Virus record (IMG/VR): IMGVR_UViG_3300028025_005543
Location: 1 to 53,544 of that record
Reading direction: 5' to 3' (one strand)
DNA from: a virus
DNA: 53,544 nucleotides
Both the position numbers and the translations under genes were made by a program. Numbering within the stretch: the stretch's first letter is position 1; each line of letters begins with the position of its first letter. Shown one piece after another: positions 22,471 through 31,069 of the stretch. The notes under the pieces were generated by a model. It searched no databases. It saw only the letters and a program-made list of their open reading frames with translations, and was not told the origin of the DNA.

Positions 22471-23115
22471 GTGGAAGACGACTACATTGACGATGTTCAG
22501 AAAATGGCATTGATTGCAACGTCGTCCCAGTTGGCAAAAGAGGCTTCGGTATCAGTTGAGGGAGTCGGGGAAGACCTCAGTTTTAATTTCTTTGGCTGGG
22601 TTGGTGGCTCGCTCAGGATTATCTGCCAGATGAGTAAGCAGGCAATGAGGGAATCGCACCCAGATAGGTTTGCTGCCTCCACGCACCTCTGCATGGCTCT
22701 CAGACGCTACTGGGGAGTCACGGACATAACCATGGTTGCAGAAGGCTTTATATCCCTAGACCCTCTTACAACGCGTGGGAGAGACCTTAAACGGCTCTTT
22801 GCTGATACGGGCGATATCGGAGAGTGCATAACTGTGACTCATGCCTATATGGACCCAATGAGCGAACCCTCAAAGCCAGCAGTGAGCCTTGTGGCGATTC
22901 CCTATGTTTATGGGCTAGGCAGGAAGGTCGAATGGCAAAAGATGCTGGCCGCACCAGATGACGGAGTAAAAATTCTTAGAGAAAGCATGTACCCACAAAT
23001 GTTAATGAGGGTGCTCACTGAAAAAGCGGAAAAAGATGTTCCAGATGATGCTCTCTATTCAATTATCCAGCAGATGATGGAAAATGGTTTTGAAGTATTT
23101 GAGTTTGAGATTTAA
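22471..23115 (+). CDS. Hypothetical protein, 214 residues
   Basis: I do not recognise the protein. It is mixed alpha/beta with segments such as NFFGWVGGSLRIICQMSKQAM, VTDITMVAEGFISLDP and PAVSLVAIPYVYGLGRKVEWQKML. No cofactor motif is evident. The start is a GTG at 22471 with no ribosome binding site but with TAGGCT seven bases upstream, fitting a leaderless transcript. It is followed after 14 bases by another leaderless-type gene. Confidence 0.7.
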   Translation: MEDDYIDDVQKMALIATSSQLAKEASVSVEGVGEDLSFNFFGWVGGSLRIICQMSKQAMRESHPDRFAASTHLCMALRRYWGVTDITMVAEGFISLDPLTTRGRDLKRLFADTGDIGECITVTHAYMDPMSEPSKPAVSLVAIPYVYGLGRKVEWQKMLAAPDDGVKILRESMYPQMLMRVLTEKAEKDVPDDALYSIIQQMMENGFEVFEFEI

Positions 23116-23117
23116 TG

Positions 23118-23123
23118 TAAACT
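23118..23123 (+). promoter_or_regulatory. -10 element of a leaderless promoter (TAAACT)
   Basis: TAAACT, six bases (TTTAAT), then ATG at 23130. No Shine-Dalgarno sequence is present. Confidence 0.5.
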
Positions 23124-23129
23124 TTTAAT

Positions 23130-23462
23130 ATGGATTATCCACAGCATCCGTTCCATAATTCAACCATTGGTGTTAACAATGGGATTTCAAGCATCGGAAG
23201 TATAAAGATATCCACAGCCGACCGGCAAAAATGTCCAGTGTGTGGTCACAAGACCGGAGATTGCACTGGGGAATCACCTGCGCCAAAACATATTGCAGGC
23301 TTCAACCAAATTGAGTCGTTGAAAAAAACACAAACATTGCTTGTTGAAGAAGATATTTACGAAGAAAGACAAATTACACCTTTTAACAAGATTCGTGTAG
23401 TTATTCACCATAAGGGGAGTTATATTTCCCTGGATGAGGCCAAGAAATTCGGTCTCCTCTAG
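23130..23462 (+). CDS. Hypothetical zinc-knuckle protein, 110 residues
   Basis: The centre has KCPVCGHKTGDCTGES, a C-x2-C-G-H...C zinc knuckle, and the C-terminal part (RQITPFNKIRVVIHHKG, SYISLDEAKKFGLL) looks like a small beta-alpha domain. I have the impression that similar CPVCGHxTGDC proteins are frequent in environmental phages, but no function is known to me. It immediately precedes the ribonucleotide reductase gene and may be cotranscribed with it. Confidence 0.75.
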   Translation: MDYPQHPFHNSTIGVNNGISSIGSIKISTADRQKCPVCGHKTGDCTGESPAPKHIAGFNQIESLKKTQTLLVEEDIYEERQITPFNKIRVVIHHKGSYISLDEAKKFGLL

Positions 23463-23534
23463 GATATTTCACTATTCATTTGTGAAGTAGAATAGTTAAC
23501 TCTAATCGTAACTACTTAATCTACAAGGGGCTTT

Positions 23535-25460
23535 ATGGCTTATATTGACGACTCTTTCGTTGCTTCCTACTCAACTCAAACGCCTCCTTGGGGATTTAGT
23601 GGTCTTGGGGAAATTGTTTATCTTCGCACCTATTCACGCAAGAAAGACAATGGTGATTTGGAGAGCTGGTCAGAGACATTGCAGCGTGTTATCAACGGCG
23701 CAATTGAAGTTGGCGCAAAACTTTCACAGGAAGAAGCAGAAAAACTGTTTGACCACTGCTTTAATTTGCGAGCATCTTTTTCTGGTCGTTCGTTGTGGCA
23801 ACTTGGGACACCGCTTGTCAAGAAACTTAATGCAACATCGCTGAATAACTGCTACTTCACAAACATTGAAAAAATTGAAGACTTTGAGATGCTGTTTGAG
23901 TACCTCATGCTTGGTGGCGGTGTTGGATTCTCCGTTGAGCGAGCAAAGATTCACGACTTGCCAAAAGTTAGAGAGAATGTTGTTATTACCCATGAGCGCA
24001 GCAATGATGCAGACATTATTGTTCCTGACTCACGTCAAGGTTGGAAGCGTCTTCTTCATTCAGTTCTTAAGTCCTACTTTGAGACTGGCAAATCGTTTAG
24101 TTACTCAACCATTTTGATTCGTGAATACGGCGCTCCACTCAATACATTCGGTGGCACCGCTTCTGGTCCCGGCGCATTGATTGAGGGCATCAAAGATATT
24201 TGTGGTGTTATGGAAAACCGTGTTGGGAAGAAACTTCGCTCAATTGATGTTCTTGACATCTGCAACATCATTGGTCGAATTGTCGTTTCAGGTTCTTCAC
24301 GTCGTTCCGCGCAGATTGCAATGGGTGACCCAGACGATGTTCTATTCCTCCGTGCAAAAAATTGGGGTTCAGGAAATGTCCCTGCATGGAGAGCAAACTC
24401 AAACAACAGCATTTATGCTGACTACTACGAAGAAATCCAGCCAGAACTCTGGAAGGGTTACGACGGAACTGGCGAGCCATACGGTTTGTTGAATCGTCGT
24501 CTCGCAAGACGTTTTGGTCGCACTGGAGAAGTGAAAGTAGACAACTCAATTGAGGGATTTAATCCATGTGCAGAAATTGCACTTGCTGATGGAGAGTCGT
24601 GCAACTTGGCAACACTGTTTTTGCCAAACATTGACTCCTACGAGCAGTTTGTGGAAATTTCTACACTCCTCTATAAGGTTCAGAAACAGATTACGCAGAT
24701 GTCGTACCCATATGAGAAGACGACAAACATTGTTCGCAAGAATGCTCGCCTCGGACAGTCTGTAACCGGAATCCTGCAATGCGGTGAAGAGAAGTTGAAG
24801 TGGCTTTCTGATGGTTATGAAGCATTGGTTGATTACGACGCAAAGTTCTCTAAGGAAAACGGTTTGCCAACCTCTGTGAGACTGACAACAGTTCAGCCTT
24901 CGGGAACGCTGTCACTCCTGCCTGGTGTGACGCCTGGAATTCACCCTGCATATGCGAAGTATTACATTCGCCGTGTTCGCTTCGGTTCTTCTGACCCACT
25001 CGTAGAGGCATGTCGCAAGCGTGGCTACAAAGTTCAGTGGGACATGGGTCTTGATGGAAGAGAAGACCACACTAGATATGTAGTGGACTTTCCATGCGAG
25101 TCGCCAGAGGGTTCAATCCTTGCAAAGGACATGACTGCAGTTGAGCAGTTGGAGTGGGTAAAGAAGATGCAAACGGAATGGGCAGACAATGCTGTTTCGG
25201 TAACCGTCTATTATCGCAAGGAAGAACTTCCAGCCATTCAAGAGTGGTTGTCAAAGAACTATGACAAGAGCGTGAAGTCTGTTTCATTCTTGTTGCATAC
25301 TGACCACAACTTTGTTCTTCCTCCATACGAGGAAATTACCGAGGCAGATTATAAGAAGGCTGCAGCAAAGATTGATACCAGTATCCCAATGGTTCAACGC
25401 TCATTTGATGGTGATTTGGATTTGGACAACTGCGCAACAGGAGCATGTCCAATTAAGTAA
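23535..25460 (+). CDS. nrdJ: Adenosylcobalamin-dependent (class II) ribonucleoside-triphosphate reductase
   Basis: The 641-residue enzyme reduces ribonucleotides to deoxyribonucleotides using a B12-derived radical. Visible motifs are LNNCYFTNIEKIEDF (first redox Cys, about residue 106), GGGVGFSV, IVVSGSSRRSAQI, FNPCAEIALADGESCNLATLFLPN (about 343-366, with the radical Cys, catalytic Glu and partner Cys), and LTTVQPSGTLSLLPGVTPGIHPAY. The C-terminal pair CATGACPIK re-reduces the active site. It is shorter than the roughly 740-residue Lactobacillus enzyme and resembles the monomeric phage form. Depends on host cobalamin. AAGGGG before the ATG is the ribosome binding site. Confidence 0.92.
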   Translation: MAYIDDSFVASYSTQTPPWGFSGLGEIVYLRTYSRKKDNGDLESWSETLQRVINGAIEVGAKLSQEEAEKLFDHCFNLRASFSGRSLWQLGTPLVKKLNATSLNNCYFTNIEKIEDFEMLFEYLMLGGGVGFSVERAKIHDLPKVRENVVITHERSNDADIIVPDSRQGWKRLLHSVLKSYFETGKSFSYSTILIREYGAPLNTFGGTASGPGALIEGIKDICGVMENRVGKKLRSIDVLDICNIIGRIVVSGSSRRSAQIAMGDPDDVLFLRAKNWGSGNVPAWRANSNNSIYADYYEEIQPELWKGYDGTGEPYGLLNRRLARRFGRTGEVKVDNSIEGFNPCAEIALADGESCNLATLFLPNIDSYEQFVEISTLLYKVQKQITQMSYPYEKTTNIVRKNARLGQSVTGILQCGEEKLKWLSDGYEALVDYDAKFSKENGLPTSVRLTTVQPSGTLSLLPGVTPGIHPAYAKYYIRRVRFGSSDPLVEACRKRGYKVQWDMGLDGREDHTRYVVDFPCESPEGSILAKDMTAVEQLEWVKKMQTEWADNAVSVTVYYRKEELPAIQEWLSKNYDKSVKSVSFLLHTDHNFVLPPYEEITEADYKKAAAKIDTSIPMVQRSFDGDLDLDNCATGACPIK

Positions 25461-25856
25461 TTACTTAAATTCCGCCCAAGTCTTATCGCCTACACCGAAA
25501 TACTCTCTGGCATAGCCAGATTGAATGATGTCTTTATTCAGGCAAGCCGTAGATGGGTCATCTACCTTGTCTGAACTAAAGATTCTTGCAAGAACACGAC
25601 CGTATTTGTCATTCTTGTCGGGGATTGTGTTTACAAAAACCCACTGGTGATTTGTCAGCCAGTCTTTGGTAAATGACTTCGCCTTCAATCCCATTTCTTT
25701 TTCTGCGAGGTCTTTTGTTCTTGATTCTGGTGTATTTACTCCGTAGAGTCGTACACGAATTTTGTGATGGATATTAAATCCAAGGTCAATCATGAGGTCG
25801 ATTGTGTCACCATCAATGACATTTAAAACAGTTGCTCCGTACCAAAATCTTTGCAT
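25461..25856 (-). CDS. Thermonuclease-like (staphylococcal nuclease family) protein
   Basis: The 131-residue protein has the SNase hallmarks: VIDGDTIDLMIDLGF (Asp15, Asp17, Thr18), IRVRLYGVNTPES with the catalytic Arg and Glu44, and DKYGRVLARIF with the second catalytic Arg. These bind calcium and cleave DNA or RNA. There is no signal peptide, so it acts in the cytoplasm, probably degrading host nucleic acid to supply nucleotides for phage synthesis next to the reductase gene. GATAAT six bases before the ATG indicates a leaderless promoter. It lies just after the capsid gene terminator and ends tail-to-tail with nrdJ. Confidence 0.87.
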   Translation of the reverse strand: MQRFWYGATVLNVIDGDTIDLMIDLGFNIHHKIRVRLYGVNTPESRTKDLAEKEMGLKAKSFTKDWLTNHQWVFVNTIPDKNDKYGRVLARIFSSDKVDDPSTACLNKDIIQSGYAREYFGVGDKTWAEFK

Positions 25857-25862
25857 TTAATA

Positions 25863-25868
25863 ATTATC
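25863..25868 (-). promoter_or_regulatory. -10 element of a leaderless promoter (GATAAT)
   Basis: On the minus strand GATAAT, TATTAA, then ATG at 25856. Same hexamer and spacing as before the holin-like gene at 19213. Confidence 0.5.
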
Positions 25869-25882
25869 CCACATAATACAAA

Positions 25883-25916
25883 AACCCCGCCCCAACCTTT
25901 CGGCCAGAGCGGGGTT
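25883..25916 (-). terminator. Rho-independent terminator of the capsid operon
   Basis: An eight-base-pair GC-rich stem (25883-25890 with 25909-25916) encloses a loop with its own short GGCC/GAAAGG structure. A run of T follows on the minus strand. It lies just beyond the capsid gene stop. Confidence 0.85.
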
Positions 25917-25934
25917 CTTGTTACTTGCGGCTAA

Positions 25935-27242
25935 TTATGCGCTTGGTGCTGCGTCAAAGTTTACCTTGACGAAGGACTCTGGACGCTTGACAGCAAGGGC
26001 GAGTCTCTGCTCGGCCAAGATGACAATCGCGTTGCGGATAAAGAAGTCTGCATGCTGTTCCGAAATGCGGATGCTTGCTTGTTCACGGTCGTAGAGCTGT
26101 GCTCCCTGACCAAATGAACCAACAAGTGCAACACCCTCGGTCATTGCTGGGGTTTCAACGATTGGCAGACGCCATACCTTTGGCTCGCCACCCATTGCAA
26201 CCGAAACTGCGATGAGGTACTGGCCATTGCCGTCCTTGGTCAATTCGATGTCTTCCCAGTCGTTTGGATGCATTACTACACCCGATGGCTCGTAGTAAGC
26301 CAAGAACGAAAGGGTTGCTGCACGACGAATTGCATCAGCCTTGGTGTCGCTCATACCAGCAGTTGCTGAATAAGCACCATCAGACCAGTCGTAGGTCTGA
26401 ATGCCTGATGTCTGAAGAATACCAGTGAGGTTTTCTCCCGTGCCATCGCCATTGAGGATTTGAGCATCTTCCTGAAGACGGAGACCGTACATCAGTTCGT
26501 TGTCAATGATTGAGCGTAGTTGTGGCTCATCAGCAAGAACGTTTCTGTGTGCTGCTTCCCAGTGTGCAAGGGTCTTGACCGAAGTCTGTACACCCTCAAA
26601 CGACATGCTTGACTGTGGCTTCACACCAAAGGTTGCTGAAGCTGAACGCTCTGCAACTGCTGCGGCATTGTTCGTGAAACCGGTCATGCGGAAGTATTCA
26701 ATGATTGCTGCAGTCGTGGTACGAACTGGGAACAAGTCACGAACTCTCTTCGTACGCTTTGGCTGAACGATGATTGGGTCGCGCTGTACGGTGCCAAACT
26801 GAGTTGGGAAACCGCTAGGCATCGAGGTGAACACGTCCTTTACGTTGTAGTTGTTTGCAAGGCTTGAGCCGTACTGGAAAGGTGCTGGCATGTTTGCGCC
26901 ATTCTTTCCACCATTCAACGACTTGAATTCTGCTGAAGCAAGGAATGCCTCACCAATTGATTCAAGCTGACGGGTTGGGATTGCGTAACCAGCAGCAGCT
27001 GCGGCAGCAACTGACTGACCACTTGCTTCCGAACCCCATTCCTTTACGGTGTTCATTGCTTCCATGCCGTCAATCAAAGACTTGAGTTCCTTGATATCGG
27101 TCATGTTCTTGTCGAATGCTGACTTCTGCTTTGCATCAACAATTACGGTGCCGTTTTCGACTTTGAACGAATCGGCGATTGCTTTGTTTTCCGCCATCTT
27201 TGTGCGGAGAGCTCCTTGAAGCTCCTTCAGGTTTTCTGACAT
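25935..27242 (-). CDS. Major capsid protein, HK97 fold
   Basis: The 435-residue protein has an HK97-type layout: a charged helical N-terminal delta-like region (residues 1-75, LKELQGALRTKMAENKAIADS), an Ala-rich junction (SVAAAAAAGYAIPTRQLESIGEAFLAS), then the capsid fold. Fold segments include VRDLFPVRTTTAAIIEYFRMTGFTN, HWEAAHRNVLADEPQLRSIIDNEL, GDGTGENLTGILQTSG, VVMHPNDWEDIEL and the C-terminal VGSFGQGAQLYDREQ. AAAGGAAAATC before the ATG is a strong ribosome binding site and a terminator follows the gene. The delta region is the part normally removed by the prohead protease; no GFASRG motif is present in it. Confidence 0.92.
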   Translation of the reverse strand: MSENLKELQGALRTKMAENKAIADSFKVENGTVIVDAKQKSAFDKNMTDIKELKSLIDGMEAMNTVKEWGSEASGQSVAAAAAAGYAIPTRQLESIGEAFLASAEFKSLNGGKNGANMPAPFQYGSSLANNYNVKDVFTSMPSGFPTQFGTVQRDPIIVQPKRTKRVRDLFPVRTTTAAIIEYFRMTGFTNNAAAVAERSASATFGVKPQSSMSFEGVQTSVKTLAHWEAAHRNVLADEPQLRSIIDNELMYGLRLQEDAQILNGDGTGENLTGILQTSGIQTYDWSDGAYSATAGMSDTKADAIRRAATLSFLAYYEPSGVVMHPNDWEDIELTKDGNGQYLIAVSVAMGGEPKVWRLPIVETPAMTEGVALVGSFGQGAQLYDREQASIRISEQHADFFIRNAIVILAEQRLALAVKRPESFVKVNFDAAPSA

Positions 27243-27362
27243 GATTTTCCTTTTGTTTGTGGAAGGTTGATTATTGAGGTCAGCTCAGGTAAGCACCCAA
27301 CCGATACCTATCAAAAATAGCAGAGGATTTCTATTAGTTAGGGGAACTAGTAATAAATACAG

Positions 27363-27986
27363 TTATTTAAGTTTGCGCTTTTTTAATTCCTCATTGACAA
27401 TCGTCCTGACCGCCCTGCGCTGTCCTTCAAGTTGACCGCGTCGTCCAAGTGCAGTTGACCCAGCAAGACGGGCATAATCGCTCATATTTGTGCATGGTGT
27501 CCATACGGTTCTTCCGTTTTTTGACACTCTTCTAGCGATTCCAATGCAACCAAGCTGGCGAGACCGTTTTCTTGCAGATTCTGGCTCAAGGAAGACATCT
27601 GGGTCATTATCTTTCGGTGCTGAGATAGGTAGAGCCTTGCCTCTGATTCCATAAAGACCACCACTTGGTAGCGTCCCTATTCCCGAAACTGGTTTTTCGT
27701 CTAAATCTTCAAACTTTTTCTTTCTTGGCTTCCGTTTTTCCCCACGCTCAGAAGCCTCAACCAATGCCGACTTGCCACGAGCCAATTTTTCCCTACGGCG
27801 AAGCGATGAAATCGTATTGCTCCCATACCAAGAGTCGCTTTCTGCCTCATTTGATATGCGAACCATCTCTTCCATGTTTTTACATGGATGCCACTTTCCG
27901 TTCTCGTCCCTGTGAGCACCAGAGCATCCCATGTTGATAGCCATTCTCAGTGCATAAGCCTGAGCTTCCTTATCTTTGCTTAACAT
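27363..27986 (-). CDS. Basic protein with duplicated GC-x-PC motif
   Basis: From the ATG at 27986 (GGAGGG eight bases upstream, strong) the 207-residue protein has two copies of a short motif: GCSGAHRDENGKWHPCKNMEEMVR near the N-terminus and GCIGIARRVSKNGRTVWTPCTNMSDYAR near the C-terminus. Each carries two cysteines about 15 residues apart with W-x-P-C-x-N-M. Between them lies a very basic stretch (ERGEKRKPRKKKFED). Similar Cys-pair motifs appear in other proteins of this head operon. The role is unknown, possibly a metal- or nucleic-acid-binding head-internal protein. The longer frame to 28013 lacks a ribosome binding site. Confidence 0.75.
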   Translation of the reverse strand: MLSKDKEAQAYALRMAINMGCSGAHRDENGKWHPCKNMEEMVRISNEAESDSWYGSNTISSLRRREKLARGKSALVEASERGEKRKPRKKKFEDLDEKPVSGIGTLPSGGLYGIRGKALPISAPKDNDPDVFLEPESARKRSRQLGCIGIARRVSKNGRTVWTPCTNMSDYARLAGSTALGRRGQLEGQRRAVRTIVNEELKKRKLK

Positions 27987-28470
27987 TGCTGCCCTCCAAA
28001 ATTTTTGTCTCAATATAAAGGTTCTGATATAGGCGCTGTTGCTTTACTGCCAGAATCGGATAAACCATTGTTTTTGATTTAGTCATCCTTCTTCTTCGGC
28101 GCCTTCTTCTAAGAACATTTCGTGTTACACCAAAAATAAACTCACCAGGATACTTAACCGAAATCTCTTCTTGTGTTGTAAGAGATTTAACCCTTCTGTT
28201 AAGTCTCCTAGAACTTGATAGAAGATTCGCTTTTTCTTTCGGAATACTAAAAGCAGTACTGAACTCATCCAAGAGTTCTGGTGTTGCTTGAAGCATTTCT
28301 GTCATTTTCATTCCATATGGAACATTGATGGATTTATTATTTAGATTCTCTTGAGCAGCCCATTTTTTTGACTGCTTACTGATGCCGTATACACGCTTAT
28401 GCTCCCCTTCGGAGAGGACAATTGCATAAGGTTCATTGCGAGCAACATCAATAAGTACTGAGTAATTCAT
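27970..28470 (-). CDS. Hypothetical protein with an eight-Arg run
   Basis: The 166-residue protein begins MNYSVLIDVARNEPYAIVLSEG, a beta-rich start, then has a helical middle and an unbroken run of eight arginines at about residues 121-128, followed by MTKSKTMVYPILAVKQQRLYQ. The Arg run could act as a DNA-, RNA- or capsid-lumen-binding element. Its ATG directly follows the stop of the preceding gene, and its end overlaps the next gene by 17 bases. Unrecognised family. Confidence 0.7.
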   Translation of the reverse strand: MNYSVLIDVARNEPYAIVLSEGEHKRVYGISKQSKKWAAQENLNNKSINVPYGMKMTEMLQATPELLDEFSTAFSIPKEKANLLSSSRRLNRRVKSLTTQEEISVKYPGEFIFGVTRNVLRRRRRRRRMTKSKTMVYPILAVKQQRLYQNLYIETKILEGSNVKQR

Positions 28471-30453
28471 CTATTTACCAAGCGAATCTCGTATTAGTTG
28501 ACCAGAATTTGACAGTTGTTCTACTCGTTGTTTGAATAACTTTGAGATGATTTCAACGTGTATTTTTTCTCCCTCAGAAAGTTTTCCGTCAGTTGATAAA
28601 CGTGTCCGGTACTGAGAAAGATTAAACTTTTTAGCACGAGCCAATAATTGCGAAATATACTTTCGCATCTGTGCTTGTTGGTCTGCTTTTAGTTGCTGGT
28701 AATACTTTGAGTATTCAGACATGATTGATTGACTGAGCAGCTCATCTACCTTCATCTTCTGTCTTTTTGAGATTTCAATATTGTCCAATGACATGAGCGA
28801 ACCAGAAACATTCATGGCTGACATTGGGACAACCCTGTCGCCCCTTCTCATTGCAATAACGGAATCAGGTGTTCTGACTCGCTGGTCAGTAACCAAGTCT
28901 GCAACTAGTAGTTTTGCCACATCTTCTGGGGAGAAGTCTTTCCATGAAGCATTCCTGTCAACAGTCGCTCCGAGCATTGCACTTTGAACATCTTCTCGAA
29001 GGTATTTTCTTCTGTCACCAGAACCAACCAAGAAAACGTCCGGTGATTCAAGTCCAAGGAATTGTTGAACATCTTCAGAGAATCTTTCTGAAAGTGCTTC
29101 ATATTTTCCAGGTCGTTTGTTATAGATATATTTGCGCGAACCCAAATCAATCATTGATGAATTTGCTGACAGTTTTGTCTCTTTGAAAAGTCCGTTAGTT
29201 GCTAGAACTTTTGCGAGAATTGCAGGGCTGATATCAGCCATATTCCCGCCACCGTTAATGTGGGCAATCGCTTCGTCAATGTTGGTAATTTTCCCAGAGA
29301 TACCTGCAAAAGTATCGGTTTCTCGTGTTGAAAGATTTTGGGTTCCAATTGGTTTCATTCTCTTTTTTGTAGAACCAAATGTTTCTTCAACCCATTTTTC
29401 ACGATTCTTGCCACCACGGAAAATAACTTGATGTGGATTTTTTATGTTAGGGAAATTTTCCGTGTATTTAATTCCGTCGCCAGTTTCATTTGCAACGTAC
29501 TTTAGTCTTGCTGTTGGGTCTAATGAAACATCAATAGAATTAGCCGTATTTACGGTTCTTCCAAGTTTTCTTCTTTCACCAACGGTTAACTCACGAACTT
29601 TTTGCAGAGAGAAAGTGTTCCCACCCGGTGTTACATAAAGTAATTGATTTACTCCAGTATTTGAAAGCAAACCAAGTTCATCTCTACCGAATTCGGTTTG
29701 ACCAAGTGCTGACTGAATGTAGGTTGCACCTTCCATGTCTCTGTTGTCTGGAATTGTCCGAAGAACAGAAGCAGGAACTACTGGTTGAAGTACGAATCCA
29801 TCTCGTCTCACCAATCTAAAGTTTCGTGTATCAACACCACCCAACTGTCTAACCATCTCGGCTACGCCTTTAGAACGAGCAGCCCCGTTTGCTGTTGAAA
29901 CTTTCGGAATTTGCACGTTTGGTGCACGACTAATTACAGGGCTATCAATATATTCACCTGGACCAAGAATTCTTCCTGAAGCTGGTTTCGCTTTAGGTCC
30001 TCTTGATGCCCGAGCCAATGCTCCTATTGCAAGACCAATTGGGCTTGGAATATCAAAAAGTTTTGCTCCACATGTTGAAAGGCGTGAGTCAGTAAATCTT
30101 CCACCGTACTGATATCCCTCTGGGCATCTATACCCACGATTTTCTCCCGGTCTAGAACCACCGACGCCAGGTTTTCCTGGAGTTAGTGTTCTGTAAACTG
30201 CAGAGCGAACAGGCGAACGGAATGGGTCAGAGTCCCCCGGAATTGCAAGACTAAGAAGCGTGTGTCCAAGTCTCTTTACCTGCATGCCACGCTGTCTTCT
30301 GCTGTAGCCAGTGACCATTGCTATGGCTTTAAACTCCCTTATTTCTGCCCTACCGAGAGTTTTGGTGCGAAGAATATTGTTGGGCGTTGATTCCGTGCTC
30401 TTTTTTAGAATTACACGAGTCTTCTTCGCTTGACCATCAGATTGATTCGTCAT
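28471..30453 (-). CDS. Large head-operon protein with RCPEG-FTD-STC motif
   Basis: From the ATG at 30453 the protein has 660 residues (a TTG three codons earlier is possible). A basic N-terminus is followed by YRCPEGYQYGGRFTDSRLSTCG (about 107-128), a Cys-pair motif also found in the 1480-residue protein. The large central domain ends with DVQQFLGLESPDVFLV, SPEDVAKLLVADLVTDQRVRTPDSVIAMRRGDRVVPM and a helical tail. The LL-x-DLVTDQ...DSVIAM segment faintly recalls HipA/PI-kinase-like folds, but the expected catalytic residues are not clear and I do not assign a function. Likely a head-associated protein by position. Confidence 0.75.
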   Translation of the reverse strand: MTNQSDGQAKKTRVILKKSTESTPNNILRTKTLGRAEIREFKAIAMVTGYSRRQRGMQVKRLGHTLLSLAIPGDSDPFRSPVRSAVYRTLTPGKPGVGGSRPGENRGYRCPEGYQYGGRFTDSRLSTCGAKLFDIPSPIGLAIGALARASRGPKAKPASGRILGPGEYIDSPVISRAPNVQIPKVSTANGAARSKGVAEMVRQLGGVDTRNFRLVRRDGFVLQPVVPASVLRTIPDNRDMEGATYIQSALGQTEFGRDELGLLSNTGVNQLLYVTPGGNTFSLQKVRELTVGERRKLGRTVNTANSIDVSLDPTARLKYVANETGDGIKYTENFPNIKNPHQVIFRGGKNREKWVEETFGSTKKRMKPIGTQNLSTRETDTFAGISGKITNIDEAIAHINGGGNMADISPAILAKVLATNGLFKETKLSANSSMIDLGSRKYIYNKRPGKYEALSERFSEDVQQFLGLESPDVFLVGSGDRRKYLREDVQSAMLGATVDRNASWKDFSPEDVAKLLVADLVTDQRVRTPDSVIAMRRGDRVVPMSAMNVSGSLMSLDNIEISKRQKMKVDELLSQSIMSEYSKYYQQLKADQQAQMRKYISQLLARAKKFNLSQYRTRLSTDGKLSEGEKIHVEIISKLFKQRVEQLSNSGQLIRDSLGK

Positions 30454-31069
30454 CGTTATCAAGCAATCCGTCTAGTCCGCCACAACAATCATTATCACTT
30501 GATGCTGGGAATGGAATTGATTTTTCTCCCATTCCAGCAATTGGGTCACCAACGATTTCCCAGTTGTCATGATTTCTTAAATACTCTGTAAAGTCTGGTT
30601 CCATTTCACAGAATTCCTTGAGCGCCTTTGTGGCCATTCTGTAATCGTCACCAGTAACAATGCTGTCTTCAACTGGTGGCATTCCTTTAAACTCTGCAAA
30701 AAATACATCATCAGATTTTTTACCACTAAGACGTCTGGAAAAATCTGCATCACTCCAGTTATTCTTCTTGAGTTTTCCTCTGCAGTTCTTCATACCTGGA
30801 TGGTGACATCCTTCATTTGGCCATAATCCAGTTGTCTCATGATGGAGCCATGCACAGATTCTTTCAAGTGGGTACAATTCTGGGTGGTCTGCAAGAATCA
30901 CGCGGCATCGACGGAATCCACCTGGCTTACGCATAATTGGTCGCCAGTAACGCAGAAGCCTCTCAAGATTTCCACGGCGGGGACCATAACCACGGGTACG
31001 TGCAGTTACGATTTCTTGCGGAACCAAGCCACCTAGCGGCCCACCAGCCTTTACCTCAAAATCCGACAT
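30437..31069 (-). CDS. Conserved-looking head-operon protein, 210 residues
   Basis: The core GYGPRRGNLERLLRYWRPIMRK and RRCRVILADHPELYPLERICAWLHHETT, followed by NEGCHHPGMKNCRGKLKKN, looks conserved and includes a Cys/His cluster (C-H-H-x4-NC) that might bind zinc. The C-terminal half is acidic and ends SDNDCCGGLDG. AGAGG seven bases before the ATG sets the start. It overlaps the next gene slightly, consistent with one long transcript. I do not know its function. Confidence 0.75.
   Translation of the reverse strand: MSDFEVKAGGPLGGLVPQEIVTARTRGYGPRRGNLERLLRYWRPIMRKPGGFRRCRVILADHPELYPLERICAWLHHETTGLWPNEGCHHPGMKNCRGKLKKNNWSDADFSRRLSGKKSDDVFFAEFKGMPPVEDSIVTGDDYRMATKALKEFCEMEPDFTEYLRNHDNWEIVGDPIAGMGEKSIPFPASSDNDCCGGLDGLLDNDDESI

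Noticed and set aside
28471-30453. HipA- or PI-kinase-like fold in the 660-residue protein
   Set aside because: The LVTDQ...VPM segment resembles only the general layout; the expected catalytic Asp-Arg-His and metal-binding residues could not be placed.
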